NCBI GenBank assembly: GCA_003991915.1
Contig: RQTK01000108.1
Location: forward strand, 731,317 to 795,316
Source of the DNA: Elysia chlorotica
Taxonomy: Eukaryota > Mollusca > Gastropoda > Plakobranchidae
Length of the DNA: 64,000 nt
Reading direction: 5' to 3'
This document shows, piece after piece, positions 20,791-33,830 of the stretch. The notes below the pieces were generated by a model. That model saw nothing but the letters and a program-made list of their open reading frames with translations. It was not told the origin of the DNA and made no database searches. Made by a program: the position numbers and the translations under genes. Each line of letters opens with the position of its first letter. The stretch's first letter is position 1.

Positions 20791-20836
20791 GACGTAGCCG
20801 AGTTCCTGTCGCCGAACGCATCTCTGTTATCTCTAA

Positions 20837-21926
20837 CAGACTTTTGCAGGGGTGACCCCTTAGCTTCCAAAAATAGACACCTAGGTCACGCCCACCCTAT
20901 TATTTTTAATAATAAAGGGCAATACTTTGCAGTTTCCTTCCTACTCTAGTCTTATTGTGATATTTCTTAATTGCAATCTGTGATTGTGAAGCTTCTAAAA
21001 AGGTATTTTTATCCACTCTAAGTCCGAAAAAATTCGTTTATTTACACTTTTTCTCAAGGGGGACAAATAGAGGCAAAATGTGTAATTTTCAACAAAACAA
21101 AAAAATCATTAAAAAATAACAATAAGATATCTTTGTGCATGGAAAGCATGCCTTTTTCTTCGACGGAGACGCTACTGTGCCACCCATAAAACATTATTTT
21201 GTATTAAATATCAATTTAAAATAACTACACTCTTTATAAACATAGGATAAAATATAGGTCAATGTTTTGTTAAAAAAGTAAAAAGTTTTTGTTGTTTGTT
21301 TTTTGTTTTGTTTTGTTTTTGTTTGGGTTTTTTTGGTTTGTTTTTAAAACTGCCTCCATTCGTTTAAAAAATAAACTCGCCCATCCAATGTTGCGGCAGT
21401 CTCGTTGTTTTGGTTTAATAAGTACCGATAAAATCTCTTATTTTTTAGCATAAAACGAAAGTCTATGGGATATAAAAATATATATTTTAAACTTGAACAT
21501 CTTATCGATGTATTTAAATTAATCTTGTTGTACTCTATCTATTTTCGAAGAACTAGAAAGCACTTCATTCTTACTCCTAGGGCTTGCTAGATCTCTTTGT
21601 AAGATCTATCTAGATCTAGAGTGCGGAGGTTGTATCTAAATTAGATATAATCTAAATTCGGGTTTTTAACGGTAATGGTAGAATCTGTGAGAGGTTTTTA
21701 AAGTAAAAAAGGATAAAATGTCATTAAATTAGCACTTCAGTGCAGTTGTATGTCCAAAAATACTTATTTTGCTCGCCAACCATAGAGGCACAAGTGGCCG
21801 CCATTGTGGACACACAGGGGAATACTGCTCTAAATTAGCCAAAATGGGTCAGAGGGTGTTGATGTCACCTCTTTACTGCAAAAATCTGTTAGAGATCACA
21901 GAGATGCTCGCCAGACATTCAGAATC
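20837..21926. repeat. Dispersed repeat R1, copy 1 (about 1.09 kb)
   Basis: Starts CAGACTTTTGCAGGGGTGAC, ends GCTCGCCAGACATTCAGA. Matches 22590-23616 closely apart from about 50 bp (near 21541-21590) absent from copy 2. Non-coding and AT-rich; presumably a non-autonomous element. Confidence 0.85.
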
Positions 21927-22377
21927 TAGATAAACTTAGCCAGACTAACACCAGTCCTTTAGGGTGGAAACACAGTGGTGGTCGCACCTTCCTTACAAAC
22001 CGGTGACATAAAATTCTGCGGAAAAAAGGGCGAGCTGGTAGAAACAGAGTGATGGTCGCACCTTCCCTCCAAACGTCTATCAACTGAGCGACGAAATCAC
22101 CTGACGTAGCTAGATAAAATCTACATATATTGTTTAAGCAAAAAGCGCTATTTAGAAACAAAATGACTTGTCTGCTTTTTCTTCTCTGAACTGAATATTT
22201 TTAGATGGGTAGCTAGCTAGTTAGTAATAAGAGAAGCAGAAGAAAATGTTAATTACGATGATAATCCCGTAATGATTACTGTGATTATGAAAATAAATAA
22301 GATACATGTAATAAAACTTAAACTTACCATCAGAGCCGATTTCTTCAGCAATTTTATTTTCCATTCTGCATTGAGCA

Positions 22378-22590
22378 GGTTTCTGTTGCTGTACCCAGGG
22401 TCCGTTTTGTCATATACAACTGGTATTTTTTCTACAGCAACTACAGTACAAGCTTTGTTGTTTGGTCTGTGTCCATCTTGGGTTTTAGAATGCTTTAGAT
22501 TTGTTTGTAATAATTATAATAAAATACGTGACACCACAATCCAAAATTTATTGACTTCAAACACAACACAACAACAACAACAACAACAAC
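22378..22590. repeat. Direct repeat shared with 25188-25420
   Basis: Both copies run from TTGCTGTACCCAGGGTCCG to an AACACAACAACAAC tract. The right copy is fused in frame to the MADF fragment; the left stands alone next to R1 copy 2. Confidence 0.8.
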
Positions 22591-23616
22591 AGACTTTTGC
22601 AGGGGTGACCCCTTAGCTTCCAAAAATAGACACCTAGGTCACGCCCACCCTATTATTTTTAATAATAAAGGGCAATACTTTGCAGTTTCCTTCCTACTCT
22701 AGTCTTATTGTGATATTTATTAATTGCAATCTGTGATTGTGAAGCTTCTAAAAAGGTATTTTTATCCACTCTAAGTCCGAAAAAATTCGTTTATTTACAC
22801 TTTTTCTCAAGGGGGACAAATAGAGGCAAAATGTGTAATTTTCAACAAAACAAAAAAATCATTAAAAAATAACAAAAGATATCTTCGTGCATGGAAAGCA
22901 TGCCTTTTTCTTCGACGGAGACGCTACTGTGCCACCCATAAAACATTATTTTGTATTAAATATCAATTTAAAATAACTACACTCTTTATAAACATAGGAT
23001 AAAATATAGGTCAATGTTTTGTTAAAAAAGTAAAAAGTTTTTGTTGTTTGTTTTGTTTTTGTTTGGGTTTTTTTTGGTTTGTTTTTAAAACTGCCTCCGT
23101 TCGTTTAAAAAATAAACTCGCCCATCCAATGTTGCGGCAGTCTCGTTGTTTTGGTTTAATAAGTACCGATAAAATCTCTTATTTTTTAGCATAAAACGAA
23201 AGTCTATGGGATATAAAAATATATATTTTAAACTTGAACATCTTATCGATGTATTTAAATTAATCTTGTTGTACTCTATCTATATCTCTTTGTAAGATCT
23301 ATCTAGATCTAGAGTGCGGAGGTTGTATCTAAATTAGATCTAATCTAAATTCGGGTTTTTAACGGTAATGGTAGAATCTGTGAGAGGTTTTCAAAGTAAA
23401 AAAGGATAAAATGTCATTAAATTAGCACTTCAGTGCAGTTGTATGTCCAAAAATACTTATTTTGCTCGCCAACCATAGAGGCACAAGTGGCCGCCATTGT
23501 GGACACACAGGGGAATGCTGCTGTAAATTAGCAAAAATGGGTCAGAGGGTGTTGATGTCACCTCTTACTGCAAAAATCTGTTAGAGATCACAGAGATGCT
23601 CGCCAGACATTCAGAG
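22590..23616. repeat. Dispersed repeat R1, copy 2
   Basis: Direct copy of 20837-21926; lies inside the Harbinger-type element. Confidence 0.85.
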
Positions 23617-23632
23617 TCCATGACTTGTCTAA

Positions 23633-24141
23633 GCCGGTGTAGCACGCCACACGGACTCATCGACTAACGATACTCAGAGTCCACCTGGCGGCCGCCAGAC
23701 AGACTCAGAGAGTATCTGTGGCGGCCGCCAGAAACACTCTATATACGCGAAAAAGACTCTAATTTTTCTGTAGATCTAGCGGGGGCGTGGGTGACTGAAT
23801 GCTAGATCTAAGTTAACAAAATTTTGGCGGAGTTGAGTTTTTCACGCATTCTGGATCGTCTAAATTGAGTTTCTTTTAGTTGCGATGCATAATTATGTCC
23901 GTGAAAGCTTAAGACGTATGCACAACTTTAAAAAAAGATGTTCTGTTATATATTTTCAGTTCTCTGGCTCAACAAAAAAGTCAGAGTCGGTTTCGCGTAG
24001 ATAGAGTGTTCCTGGCGGCCGCCACAGATACCCGAGAGTGCTTTTGGCGGCCGCCAGACAGACTCCTGAGTTTGGCTGGCGGCCGCCAGGCGAACTCTGA
24101 GTAGCCCTGGCGGGCTGGTCAGGGTGGCGTGCTACACCGGC
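23633..24141. mobile_element. Foldback element with five GGCGGCCGCC palindromes
   Basis: Ends are exact inverted repeats: GCCGGTGTAGCACGCCAC at 23633-23650 and its complement at 24124-24141. Imperfect inverted similarity extends about 140 bp inward. The arms carry five GGCGGCCGCC palindromes (23687, 23720, 24014, 24046, 24078), each next to a GAGTC/GACTC motif. Centre is AT-rich and non-coding. No clear target duplication. Confidence 0.75.
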
Positions 24142-24454
24142 CATAGACGTTGCAATAATTGCTGTAAATCATCGCTTTGCGATCATTTTGGCAATATCTT
24201 GCTTGGTGTATGGCGATATTGCAGAAATTTATCGACATCGAAAGCTCATCGACTGGTACTCCTGATAAATTGCGACTGGTACTACCTGAAAATAAATTGC
24301 CCGCGCCGCGCGACCTTGTCGATCTGCGGCAGGCCCTTTGTTTTTTTAAGGCCAGACAAGGCGACGCCGGCGCAGTAGGCTATTTTTGCTGGTCAAATGT
24401 TCATTTATGAACCGTCGGATTTTGAATCTGACAACAGATTCGGTTTTCTCGACC

Positions 24455-25420
24455 CAAAATTAGCAAAGTCTACGCGTAGAGATGCTTGTTAGAACACGTT
24501 TTAGAGAATTAAATTTTATTTCGTTATTTGCCTCTATAAACTTAATATTCTTGTCTCCCCACTCCCACCCATTTTTTTGCCTCTCTATTAATTTATCTAT
24601 CTGTATAATTATATGCTATAGCTTTAAATCACTTCACAAATCGCGTTACCTAGATCCATTAATTATTTAAAAAGCCAAACACGATTTTATTTGAACTGAA
24701 TGAGAGACAATTAACAAAGGTGAACATGTTTACTCATTGATGTTATTTAAAATCGTGTTTCTTCTGTCTCGTCCTGTTGATTTTTCGTGTGCAGCCCGTC
24801 TTGAAATAAGCCGATGTAATTTTGCGCGAGCCAAAAGTGCTTTGTACGACACCCACGCACGTATAAAAACATCAAAGGAGACAATTCGACTAGACTTTCT
24901 GGCGCCTACTAACCTAGTGAACGTATTTGCCGTTCGCCGAATGTCTAGAGTGCGTTTGTACTATGATATAACCAAGATCTAAACTGTAGCCCTTTCATTG
25001 TTAACTGATAATCCTGAGTTGTGAGGACATTACTTTTGTACACGTTGAAACGAAACAATTTTTTTTTCATAATCGAAGACAACCATGGCATCTTGGAACA
25101 AAGAATTTCTCTTGGAGTTTATTAGAATATACAAAGAAGAGGAGTGTTTATGGAAAGTTAAATCAGATAGTTATCATGACAAACAAAAACTGTTGCTGTA
25201 CCCAGGGTCCGTTTTGTCATATACAACTGGTATTTTTTCTACAGCAACTACAGTACAAGCTTTGTTGTTTGGTCTGTGTCCATCTTGGGTTTTAGAATGC
25301 TTTAGATTTGTTTGTAATAATTATAATAAAATACGTGACACCACAATCCAAAATTTATTGACTTCAAACACAACACAACAAAAACAACACAATCCAAAAT
25401 TTATTGACTTCAAACACAAC

Positions 25421-25458
<38 letters not shown>

Positions 25459-25587
25459 ATTCCTGATTTCTTCATTGTTGTGTGTGGGCGTGGGTGTCTG
25501 AGTCGAATAAAAACATTTTTTTTAATGAAATTGTTCGTTATAAATTCTTTCAGCATCTCTACGCGTTGACATGGTTAATTTTGGATC
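24455..25587. mobile_element. Inner inverted-repeat unit containing the MADF fragment
   Basis: 24455-24490 and 25552-25587 are inverted copies (both with TCTACGCGTAGAGATGCT or a close variant, and CCAAAATTA). This may be a separate nested transposon or the subterminal part of the 21962-25782 element. Confidence 0.5.
25085..25501 (+). pseudogene. Partial MADF-domain protein of a Harbinger transposon
   Basis: ATG start; about 35 residues match the N-terminal half of a MADF (Myb/SANT-like) domain: FLLEFIRIYKEEECLWKVKS then DSYHDKQK. Harbinger elements encode such a DNA-binding partner of the transposase. After Lys-35 the frame runs into the repeat shared with 22378-22590 and an (ACA)n Thr tract, so the domain is truncated. 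Confidence 0.5.
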
Positions 25588-25897
25588 GCTGATTACGAAT
25601 CCGTTCATAGATTTTCGCTACGATCACTGGTTACTGATGCATGTCCAGCTCAAAATACGGGCCTTCTAAATTTCCGGTCAACTTTCATGCGACCACGCAC
25701 CTTTTGACGCCAGATCTAAGCGCAGCTTCCCAAAAAAAGGGAAGCTTGGGCGAGATGGTGCGACATCCACTGTGTTTCCACGTTAACACTGACCAACACT
25801 CTAAGGTAGACAACTGACATCAAAAGCTACCGAAGTCTAGACACTACACAATTGGCCTCCCTTAGCTGTGCAATGGAAATCTCTCGGGCGCTCTCTC

Positions 25898-26045
<148 letters not shown>

Positions 26046-28940
26046 CCTTTCTCTCTCTTTCTTAAATTAAAATTACAATACAATAACGTGTTATTTGGTG
26101 TATATTTGTTGGCCTGAAACTTTTTTTTTTTTTTTTACATAAGAAGTCGACAACTGGGCCATATCTCAAGACTATTAAATCTGAACGTTTCATGTGCTAC
26201 CATAAAGAAGGATAGACACTTCCAGTTTGTCTACATCCAGTGTCTCATGTTAAATCCTTTTATTGTTCTTCCATTCTCTTTGGCTCTCCTGATTATCTGC
26301 CTTTTCCTTCATTATTCTAGACAATATTCTCTTGGGCTTTTTAGTTTCCGTGTCGACTTTGTCAGATACGATTTCCCCTGGCTCTTCAGTGCAAGTTTTG
26401 TCTCTCCCTCCGTGCTCGCACACTTTGATTCGCCACCAGCGCAGGCCACCTTGAGGAAAACCACAACCAGAAGGCGCAGTAAAGCAGTCCTCAAGATGAC
26501 TGCTAGAGACTGTCATACAAGAAAAAATAGTTCCGAGAAAACTGTTATGTTTAATCAATTTATTATCAACTCCAATCAAGTTATTACTACTATATTAGTT
26601 CCGTGTATGCAGAGAAACTATTTTTCTCTCTATCCTCTCTCTCTCTGTCTGTCTGTCTGTCTCTCTGTCTCTCTCTCTCTCCCTATCTTTCTCAAGAAGA
26701 AGAAGATAAACCTGTCAGAAGCTAAAGACAAGTATGTGTTTTTGATTGCCGGGTTTTCGCACGCTGTCTACAAGTACAAGGTGAAAAAATTGGTAAATCC
26801 TTGATTGATTACATTTGTAAATCATTGATTGATTATTTGAAAACGCTTTTGTGCTCCATGCACAGACCAATGTTTACCTGTGGGTTTGGGTTTTTCTTTT
26901 GTTTCTTTTATCATAGTAAAACTTGTTTTTTTTTCGATACTTGTTTTTCAGATACAGCATTACCAAAGTCTAAATTAATCTGTCAGTGCTGTCACTATTT
27001 TCGCCTGCAATCGACTCCTTCTCTTTCTACTTGACTATCTTTGTTATTTACAATGTGAAGACTGTTGTTTTTTTACGATGTAAGGATAGCATTATTATAG
27101 CGTTATAATCTTACGGTATAAAGATAACGTTATTATAACGATTTTGTAGTTGGTGTCTTTACTATTCGATGTGTAAGTAGCGCCGTTGTCATTTTGTAAT
27201 ATAAAGATAGCGTCATTATTTAAAAAAATTAGATGGTGTAATGTTTGATGTGATGACTGCATTTACTCTACGTAATTATTTAAGATTTTTGGGTAGCGTC
27301 ATTATTTGTGATATGTAGATCATTATTTCCTCTGAGTAGATATGTTAAAAAAGCTTTGATCATTCTAAATCTTTAGTCGTCATTAAATAGAATTGATGTT
27401 TTGTATAAAAGCGACCAGCATGACCTAATAAGCGTACTCAAAAAACCAATTACCTTGGTTACCTATTTCTTTAAGATAGTCTCAACCTAAGTTGAGATAT
27501 TAGTTCAAAAATCAAAACGCCTTTCTATAAATCTGTTATTTCACTACGAAATAGTTTTGAGAGAAATTAGATCTGAGTGCATAGAAGTCGCTTCCCTAAT
27601 GCACTACTACCTTTAATCTTTCCTCCTTTTAAAGTTTAAGGTAGAACATTCATATACAAAGAATGGCGGGCTACGCACATTACTGAAAAATCCAGCGAAC
27701 TCACTGAGCAGAGAACGAGCGGGCGAATCTACCGCAATTTACCGCTATACGAAGGAAACAATAGGGAATTTCCTTCCACTAATGTTTATGCTTAAAATCA
27801 TTGGACAGAGAATCGCAGACTACCATACACTTCTGCACAAAAGATGAACGGCGACGGAGCTTCTGCACAAAAGATGAACGGCGATGGAGACAACTTGCAC
27901 TCCACCGTAACGGACCTTGAACTTTATGAGAGAGGACGGAAAGTGATTGGACATTCGGGGGATAACCATGGTCACAGGCTCATGTTTTTTATCCTATCCA
28001 TTATCCTACTGAAATGCAGAAGTCTCTAAAAGAAAAGAAACACATTAGTCGTAACGCGATGCGGTTTAAGTCATGAGTGGTTCTTTGAATAGAGCTTCGC
28101 ACCAATGGTACGATAAGAGTAAACCTGTTGTAGCTGGAATACAATAGGTGAATTATCTAAACCCTGTTGAGTGAATCCTGGAATGGCTGGCTGCAATATC
28201 TATAGACTCATTCATAAAGGGAATGCAAAAAGAGACTTTAGCAGAAAATCACGACAACACTGGGTTTGGGGAGGCGGTACGTGAAGAAAATAAGGAGATC
28301 TGGTTGAATGCGATTCACGAAGAGCTTCTAGAAGAGCTATTAGTGGTAGCAAAAATCAACAACGTATAAATAACAGTCAATGGAAGTAGTTTAAACCAAA
28401 TCCTTACCAAAGAGAGCCTTTATAGAAAGTAGTCATGTATTGATGTAGTGTAATTAACAACACCAAAGATCAAAGTGATTCAAGCGCCTTTCAACCATAG
28501 AATACCCAGCACTGTACTCACTTTACAAGTACATTGTACATGTACAAGGTAAGCGTCATTGGGAGCTCTCCGACCTGCCATCCTGTCGGCCATAGCGGTT
28601 TGTTGCTGACAGTGAACCTAAAAAAATCGACAAAATAAAAACAGAAAATATGTGGGAACATTCGAGATTTCTTTTGAAAGAATGAATCAATGACTCCCAT
28701 TCTGTTAGTCTTCTAGTGGCTGACCTTGATGAAGTGCATCATGACGTAATCATGCGGATACGGACGACGCCACGCATGCGCGATGGTGATGCTGGCACTA
28801 AAATCTGCATATATATGCCTTCTTGTCTTGTCACAATCTCAAGCCGACTGGGAAAACGATATTCCTTAATATATTAGAGTCACTGCAGGTAGTTATCGTA
28901 AAAGGAAGCAGTGGTGGTAATAGTACTTTTAGTAGAGGTA
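26046..28940. other. No gene recognised
   Basis: Contains a (CT/CTGT)n run at 26630-26685, degenerate AAAGATAGCGTTATTAT-type repeats at 27060-27330, and a 30-bp tandem pair with AAGATGAACGGCGA at 27829-27885. A minus-strand frame at 26250-26500 looks mildly codon-like but has no ATG or convincing splice partners. Confidence 0.45.
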
Positions 28941-29086
<146 letters not shown>

Positions 29087-29246
29087 AGTCGTATGGGTAG
29101 TAGCAACAGCAGCAATACTAATAGTGTTATATTTTTAAATGTATAAATAAAAGGAAGAGGAACACGGCAGCAGGAGTAACACTAACAGCAATGCGTGTAC
29201 TGCTCATACTAACATTGTAACAATGGGGATGGATTTAGATAAGACT

Positions 29247-29693
29247 CAATGCAAACTTCTCTGCAAAGCGTTGTGATAATCTAATCACGACGCGCCCAAT
29301 CACACCCACGCTGGCACAAAATCCCTACGCCCTGCTATTTATAGATTAATTTTATCATTGTGTAATGTTGCCCATGTGAGTGATACGGTGAGATGATCTC
29401 TTACGGGGTCCAAAGCGAAATTTCATGAATCTCTTGTTGTTATTGGTTGATTCTTATACACAGATTCCTTTCATACTAGGGACCGTAAGTGCAACGTTGC
29501 CGTAGCTTACGACTTGTCGTAACATTAATACCATGCGACTAAGAAGGCTTGTTACGAGTCGTAAGCTCCCGCGACTTTCTGCTTCCGGTCCCAAGTGTTG
29601 AAGATCATCCTAGCATGATGCCCTCTACTTTAGAACTGTTGGTCCGCGAGCGCGAACATCTCCCTTAGTTTAACATCTCCTATGTCTCAAAGA
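29247..29693. repeat. Dispersed repeat, copy 2
   Basis: Near-identical partner of 17841-18297, same orientation, 11.4 kb away. Confidence 0.85.
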
Positions 29694-30780
29694 CAGACTA
29701 TAAGCAGTTTCAGGAAAAATAGTGAACAACCTCGCTTTTTCTACACGAATGTCGATTTGTGTATGGCTCTGAAATTCTAGGCCTACTCTGCTTAATTCCT
29801 TGTATTGTTTTTGGATTTTAAATGATTTACTGTTTTGAGTAAGTAAGAAGTATTGGTGAAAAAAGACGAAAGGCGCTTCTCTTAAATTTTGGTGAAGTTT
29901 GATTCCAGTTTAATACATTCTATGTACCAAGAATGATACTAAACGTCGGTTATTCTTAGAAATAATCTATAGGATCATGAGCAACAAAAAAGAGATTAAA
30001 ATAACATTGAAATGATCTCATTAGTCTTAACAGCCTTTGATTTTTTTCGTTAGGTAGAACGGACACAAACTCTAGTACGCTGACTTTACAAGTAATATAA
30101 TAATTTTGTTTTGAGGAGACATGACTGATATTGAATTAATTTCTGTAAAATATGGTAGACTACCATTGTCTGGTTACAAAGTCATATTTCTATTTACAAG
30201 TGTAGAGATTTTTTTAAACGGTTCAGTAGATTGTTACCCTTGCATTAAAGTTCTCGCATTTCATTTTGTTGAGACAGTATCATTTTCTATCATTTATTAC
30301 CGAAGGATGATAAAGTGCAACAGTTTTGTGAATTACTGATATCCCCGATATAGCACAGTGTTGTCTACTTAAAAGTTATCTTAGTCCAGCGTCTATGGTA
30401 AGATCACTTTTATACTTGTACCCATAAAGTTGTAATTTGTGATTTCGCTGTGATCTCACACTATACGGCTCGTCATCATAATTATTTTCGTACATAAAGA
30501 TAAAGCAGCTCCTGTTGTTTTAAACAATCATGATAATATTATTATTATGCTGTTGACTTGGTATCTCGTCGCCAAGGTAAAGATTTGCGGGGACCACAAA
30601 TTATAAAACAAGATAATCTATATATATTACTTTTATTAGACATGCGATCAAATCCAAACCGCTCCACCCTAAAATCCCAAATTTTACAGTAATTTTACAA
30701 ATGAGCCAGATCATTTTTGTAGTTATAAAACTAATAAATCCCTAATCTATTCTTAATTAACGGATAGTTTTATACATTCA
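29694..30780. other. No gene or element recognised
   Basis: AT-rich. A short plus-strand frame at 30121-30339 has no recognisable motif. Confidence 0.5.
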
Positions 30781-30898
30781 CAGCCCTGCCATTCATTTAC
30801 TGCTGTGGCGTACTGGCAAGCGAAATGGCGCATTGTTTGATTCGCGTTTGGATTACGTTTTGTTGGTGATGTGTAGAATCTAGATCTATAGTTTAATC

Positions 30899-31340
30899 AT
30901 GTCCACTTCTGCTAAAAGCAACTTGGGACGAAAAACAAACAACGCGAAGAGAGTGTCTACAGCAAAAGGAAAACGGCAAGAATCTAGCTAGATCTAATGA
31001 TAATGGTCCAGCCGCACCGACTCAACCGATACCAGATCACCGATTATTCCACAACATTAGTTATTTCCAAAATGCAATAAACATAGGACCCCTTGAGCAA
31101 AGGTGTGTTCACTGTCAAGCATTAAAATTTAAAGTTGAAACAAAAAACTTTTGTTACTCCGATGTGGCCACAAAGTTGGATGTTTTCCCTCAGCTCCCCA
31201 TCGGCATAGCGGATTTATTTTATAACAAAAGTTCTGGAAGAAAACATTTTTAGAAAAAGTAAGACAGTACAACTCTATCTTTCAAATGGTGTCAGCACGG
31301 CAAAGGCACGAAACGTCGTCTACTCAGAAGTGCTGAACTA
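30899..31340 (+). pseudogene. Helitron Rep/helicase N-terminal remnant
   Basis: A 30-codon ATG frame (30899) is followed by an 86-codon open frame (30993-31253) with LEQRCVHCQALKFKVETKNF, CYSDVATKLD and LPIGIADLF. After a stop and frameshift, VRQYNSIFQMVSAR follows. CxxCxAxKFxxET...C then IRxYNxxF is the conserved start of Helitron helicases, upstream of the rolling-circle Rep motifs. The Rep and helicase parts are missing. No Helitron termini were identified. Confidence 0.65.
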
Positions 31341-32119
31341 ATTTGTAAGTTTTTCTATTGTCTGTGTAAATGTAACTGCTAACAAAACTTAACTGTAAAG
31401 TAGAAATGGTCTAAAGTAGAAATGGTGTCTGGTTGCAGTGCAGTAAGCCTACAATGATCTAAGCACACCTATGGTATGATTATCACTGATATTTTAAAAT
31501 ATATACTTTAGAGTCGATAGCACCAGTATACTATTTTCTGTGGTTAAATAATTATTAAGATACAAACCAAACAACTGGTATTTATAAAATAACATCCCTT
31601 AATCGTTTAAACTAAGCTACATCACTAAATCGTCACACATAGTTCGATTTACGCAATCGATGTGTATGTTGAGTAGGATGAACAAAAGATCCTTTAAGCA
31701 TATATTCCAACTATGATACCAATAAACAAGAAATACACACCAACCAGTATTACACATAAGATATTGTTAAAGATTGTGGCTTTCAAGTGAAAATCAAGTG
31801 TCAATATGTAATAATTATGTAAACAAAGCATAAGCTGAAGAAAGCTGTTATCTGCAATCAAAACCCTTGGCCGACGAGGTTTTAAAAATCAATCAGAAGA
31901 TGATTTATACAATATCCGCACTCCAACAAATGTCATTTATCTACTTATACATAACGTTGTCTCCGTTTAACTCGTTGAAACGTTCTTTTTTATTTTATTT
32001 ATTTTTTTACAATCTAGGAACCCGTTGTAAACATTGAAAACCGATTAACAACAGTATTATAAATTTATTGAATCTTAATATTTTCTCCTTCAAAATATAT
32101 TTGTTGTAGCAGACAGATG
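31341..32119. other. Upstream region of the GPCR gene
   Basis: AT-rich, no element recognised. Confidence 0.45.
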
Positions 32120-32127
32120 TATAAATA
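32120..32127 (+). promoter_or_regulatory. TATA box of the GPCR gene
   Basis: TATAAATA, 38 bp upstream of the ATG. A TATA element this close implies a 5' UTR of only about 10-15 nt, or a start site downstream of the usual spacing; an alternative upstream promoter is possible. Confidence 0.4.
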
Positions 32128-32164
32128 ACGGCAGAGAGACCACACCCACAAGCGCTGAATCCCG

Positions 32165-32362
32165 ATGTCCACCAACTCGAGCTACAAGGATGAGCTGTCC
32201 CAAGTGACCTTGACGGATGCTGGCCTGACCTTGCTCACGCTGTGCCTGGCCGTGTTCATCACGTCTGCTAACGCCACGACTGTGGTGGCCATCTGGCGGA
32301 CCCCAGCCCTCAGGACCCTGGCCAACGCCTACGTGTGTAGCCTGGCGTGTGTGGACTTTGTG
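32165..32362 (+). CDS. GPCR exon 1: N-terminus, TM1, start of TM2
   Basis: ATG in TCCCGATGTCC context. 66 codons ending LACVDFV; donor GTG|GTGGGT, phase 0. A short extracellular N-terminus with no signal peptide is usual for the class. Confidence 0.88.
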
Positions 32363-33782
32363 GTGGGTCTCTCTCTCTCTCTCTCTCTAATAGTCTATGT
32401 ATCTATCTACAGTATTACCGGGCACTAACAATCACTAATGGCGGTGGAGGTTTTTGGTGCTGGTGCTGGTAGTAGAAGTAGATATATGGACTTTTTTTAT
32501 ATGTATTTTTCCACAGCGATAGAGGTAGGCTTTTAATGAAATTGGCCAAACAATGATTGCTAAAAAAAATCTAGTAGTACCATTAGTACTATGGGTACTC
32601 TAAACTAAAATTTGAATGGGAAATAGACCTGATTTTATTAGATTTCTGAAAAGAATTTTTGATTCTGAGAAAAATGGTACCAGATTTAGCTTTGTGGCTT
32701 GATTTTTTTTAAAGTTATGCAATGTTGAACTTTCGGAATATGCGTGTGACCCTGATTTTCAAGGGCGCCTGGTTCAGAAACTAAGCACAATAGAACACCC
32801 ATTCTTCACGTGCACACTCTCAGTTATACAGGGAACAGACTCAGAGAATTTCAGAGGATTTCAAAATGAAACAATGCATTTTTTATTGGCGTAAAAACGA
32901 GAAAAATTCAATTTCGACATATTTTGACAAGGGAGAAAAAAATGTGATTTTCATGAACATTTGAAAATGTGTTAAAAANNNNNNNNNNNNNNNNNNNNNN
33001 NNNNNNNNNNNNNNNNNNNNNNNNNNNNNNNNNNNNNNNNNNNNNNNNNNNNNNNNNNNNNNNNNNNNNNNNNNNNNNNNNNNNNNNNNNNNNNNNNNNN
33101 NNNNNNNNNNNNNNNNNNNNNNNNNNNNNNNNNNNNNNNNNNNNNNNNNNNNNNNNNNNNNNNNNNNNNNNNNNNNNNNNNNNNNNNNNNNNNNNNNNNN
33201 NNNNNNNNNNNNNNNNNNNNNNNNNNNNNNNNNNNNNNNNNNNNNNNNNNNNNNNNNNNNNNNNNNNNNNNNNNNNNNNNNNNNNNNNNNNNNNNNNNNN
33301 NNNNNNNNNNNNNNNNNNNNNNNNNNNNNNNNNNNNNNNNNNNNNNNNNNNNNNNNNNNNNNNNNNNNNNNNNNNNNNNNNNNNNNNNNNNNNNNNNNNN
33401 NNNNNNNNNNNNNNNNNNNNNNNNNNNNNNNNNNNNNNNNNNNNNNNNNNNNNNNNNNNNNNNNNNNNNNNNNNNNNNNNNNNNNNNNNNNNNNNNNNNN
33501 NNNNNNNNNNNNNNNNNNNNNNNNNNNNNNNNNNNNNNNNNNNNNNNNNNNNNNNNNNNNNNNNNNNNNNNNNNNNNNNNNNNNNNNNNNNNNNNNNNNN
33601 NNNNNNNNNNNNNNNNNNNNNNNNNNNNNNNNNNNNNNNNNNNNNNNNNNNNNNNNNNNNNNNNNNNNNNNNNNNNNNNNNNNNNNNNNNNNNNNNNNNN
33701 NNNNNNNNNNNNNNNNNNNNNNNNNNNNNNNNNNNNNNNNNNNNNNNNNNNNNNNNNNNNNNNNNNNNNNNNNNNNNNNNNN

Positions 33783-33830
<48 letters not shown>

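Larger units (their letters stand above)
21962..25782. mobile_element. PIF/Harbinger-type DNA transposon, degenerate, with nested insertions
   Basis: Left end GGGTGGAAACACAGTGG...GTCGCACC, right end GGTGCGAC...CCACTGTGTTTCCACG: matching inverted termini. Both are flanked by TTA (21959-21961 and 25783-25785), the TWA-type target duplication of Harbinger elements. Inside are a partial MADF-domain ORF (25085), a copy of R1, and a foldback element at 23633-24141. No transposase frame is visible, so it is non-autonomous or decayed. Confidence 0.6.

Noticed and set aside
20357..20821. PTQPVPTQP-repeat protein on the minus strand
   Set aside because: Translation of the 15-bp amplification inside a SINE.
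24177..24410. GC-rich frame with PAPRDLVDLRQALCFFKARQ
   Set aside because: Isolated, no splice signals, inside a transposon; no recognised family.
26250..26579. Minus-strand secreted peptide or exon (LLRLLVVVFLKVACAG resembles a signal peptide)
   Set aside because: The frame begins at a TTG, has an in-frame stop shortly upstream and no splice partner that I could find.
27844..28029. Short frame starting MNGDGASAQKMNGDGDN
   Set aside because: Driven by a 30-bp tandem pair; no other support.
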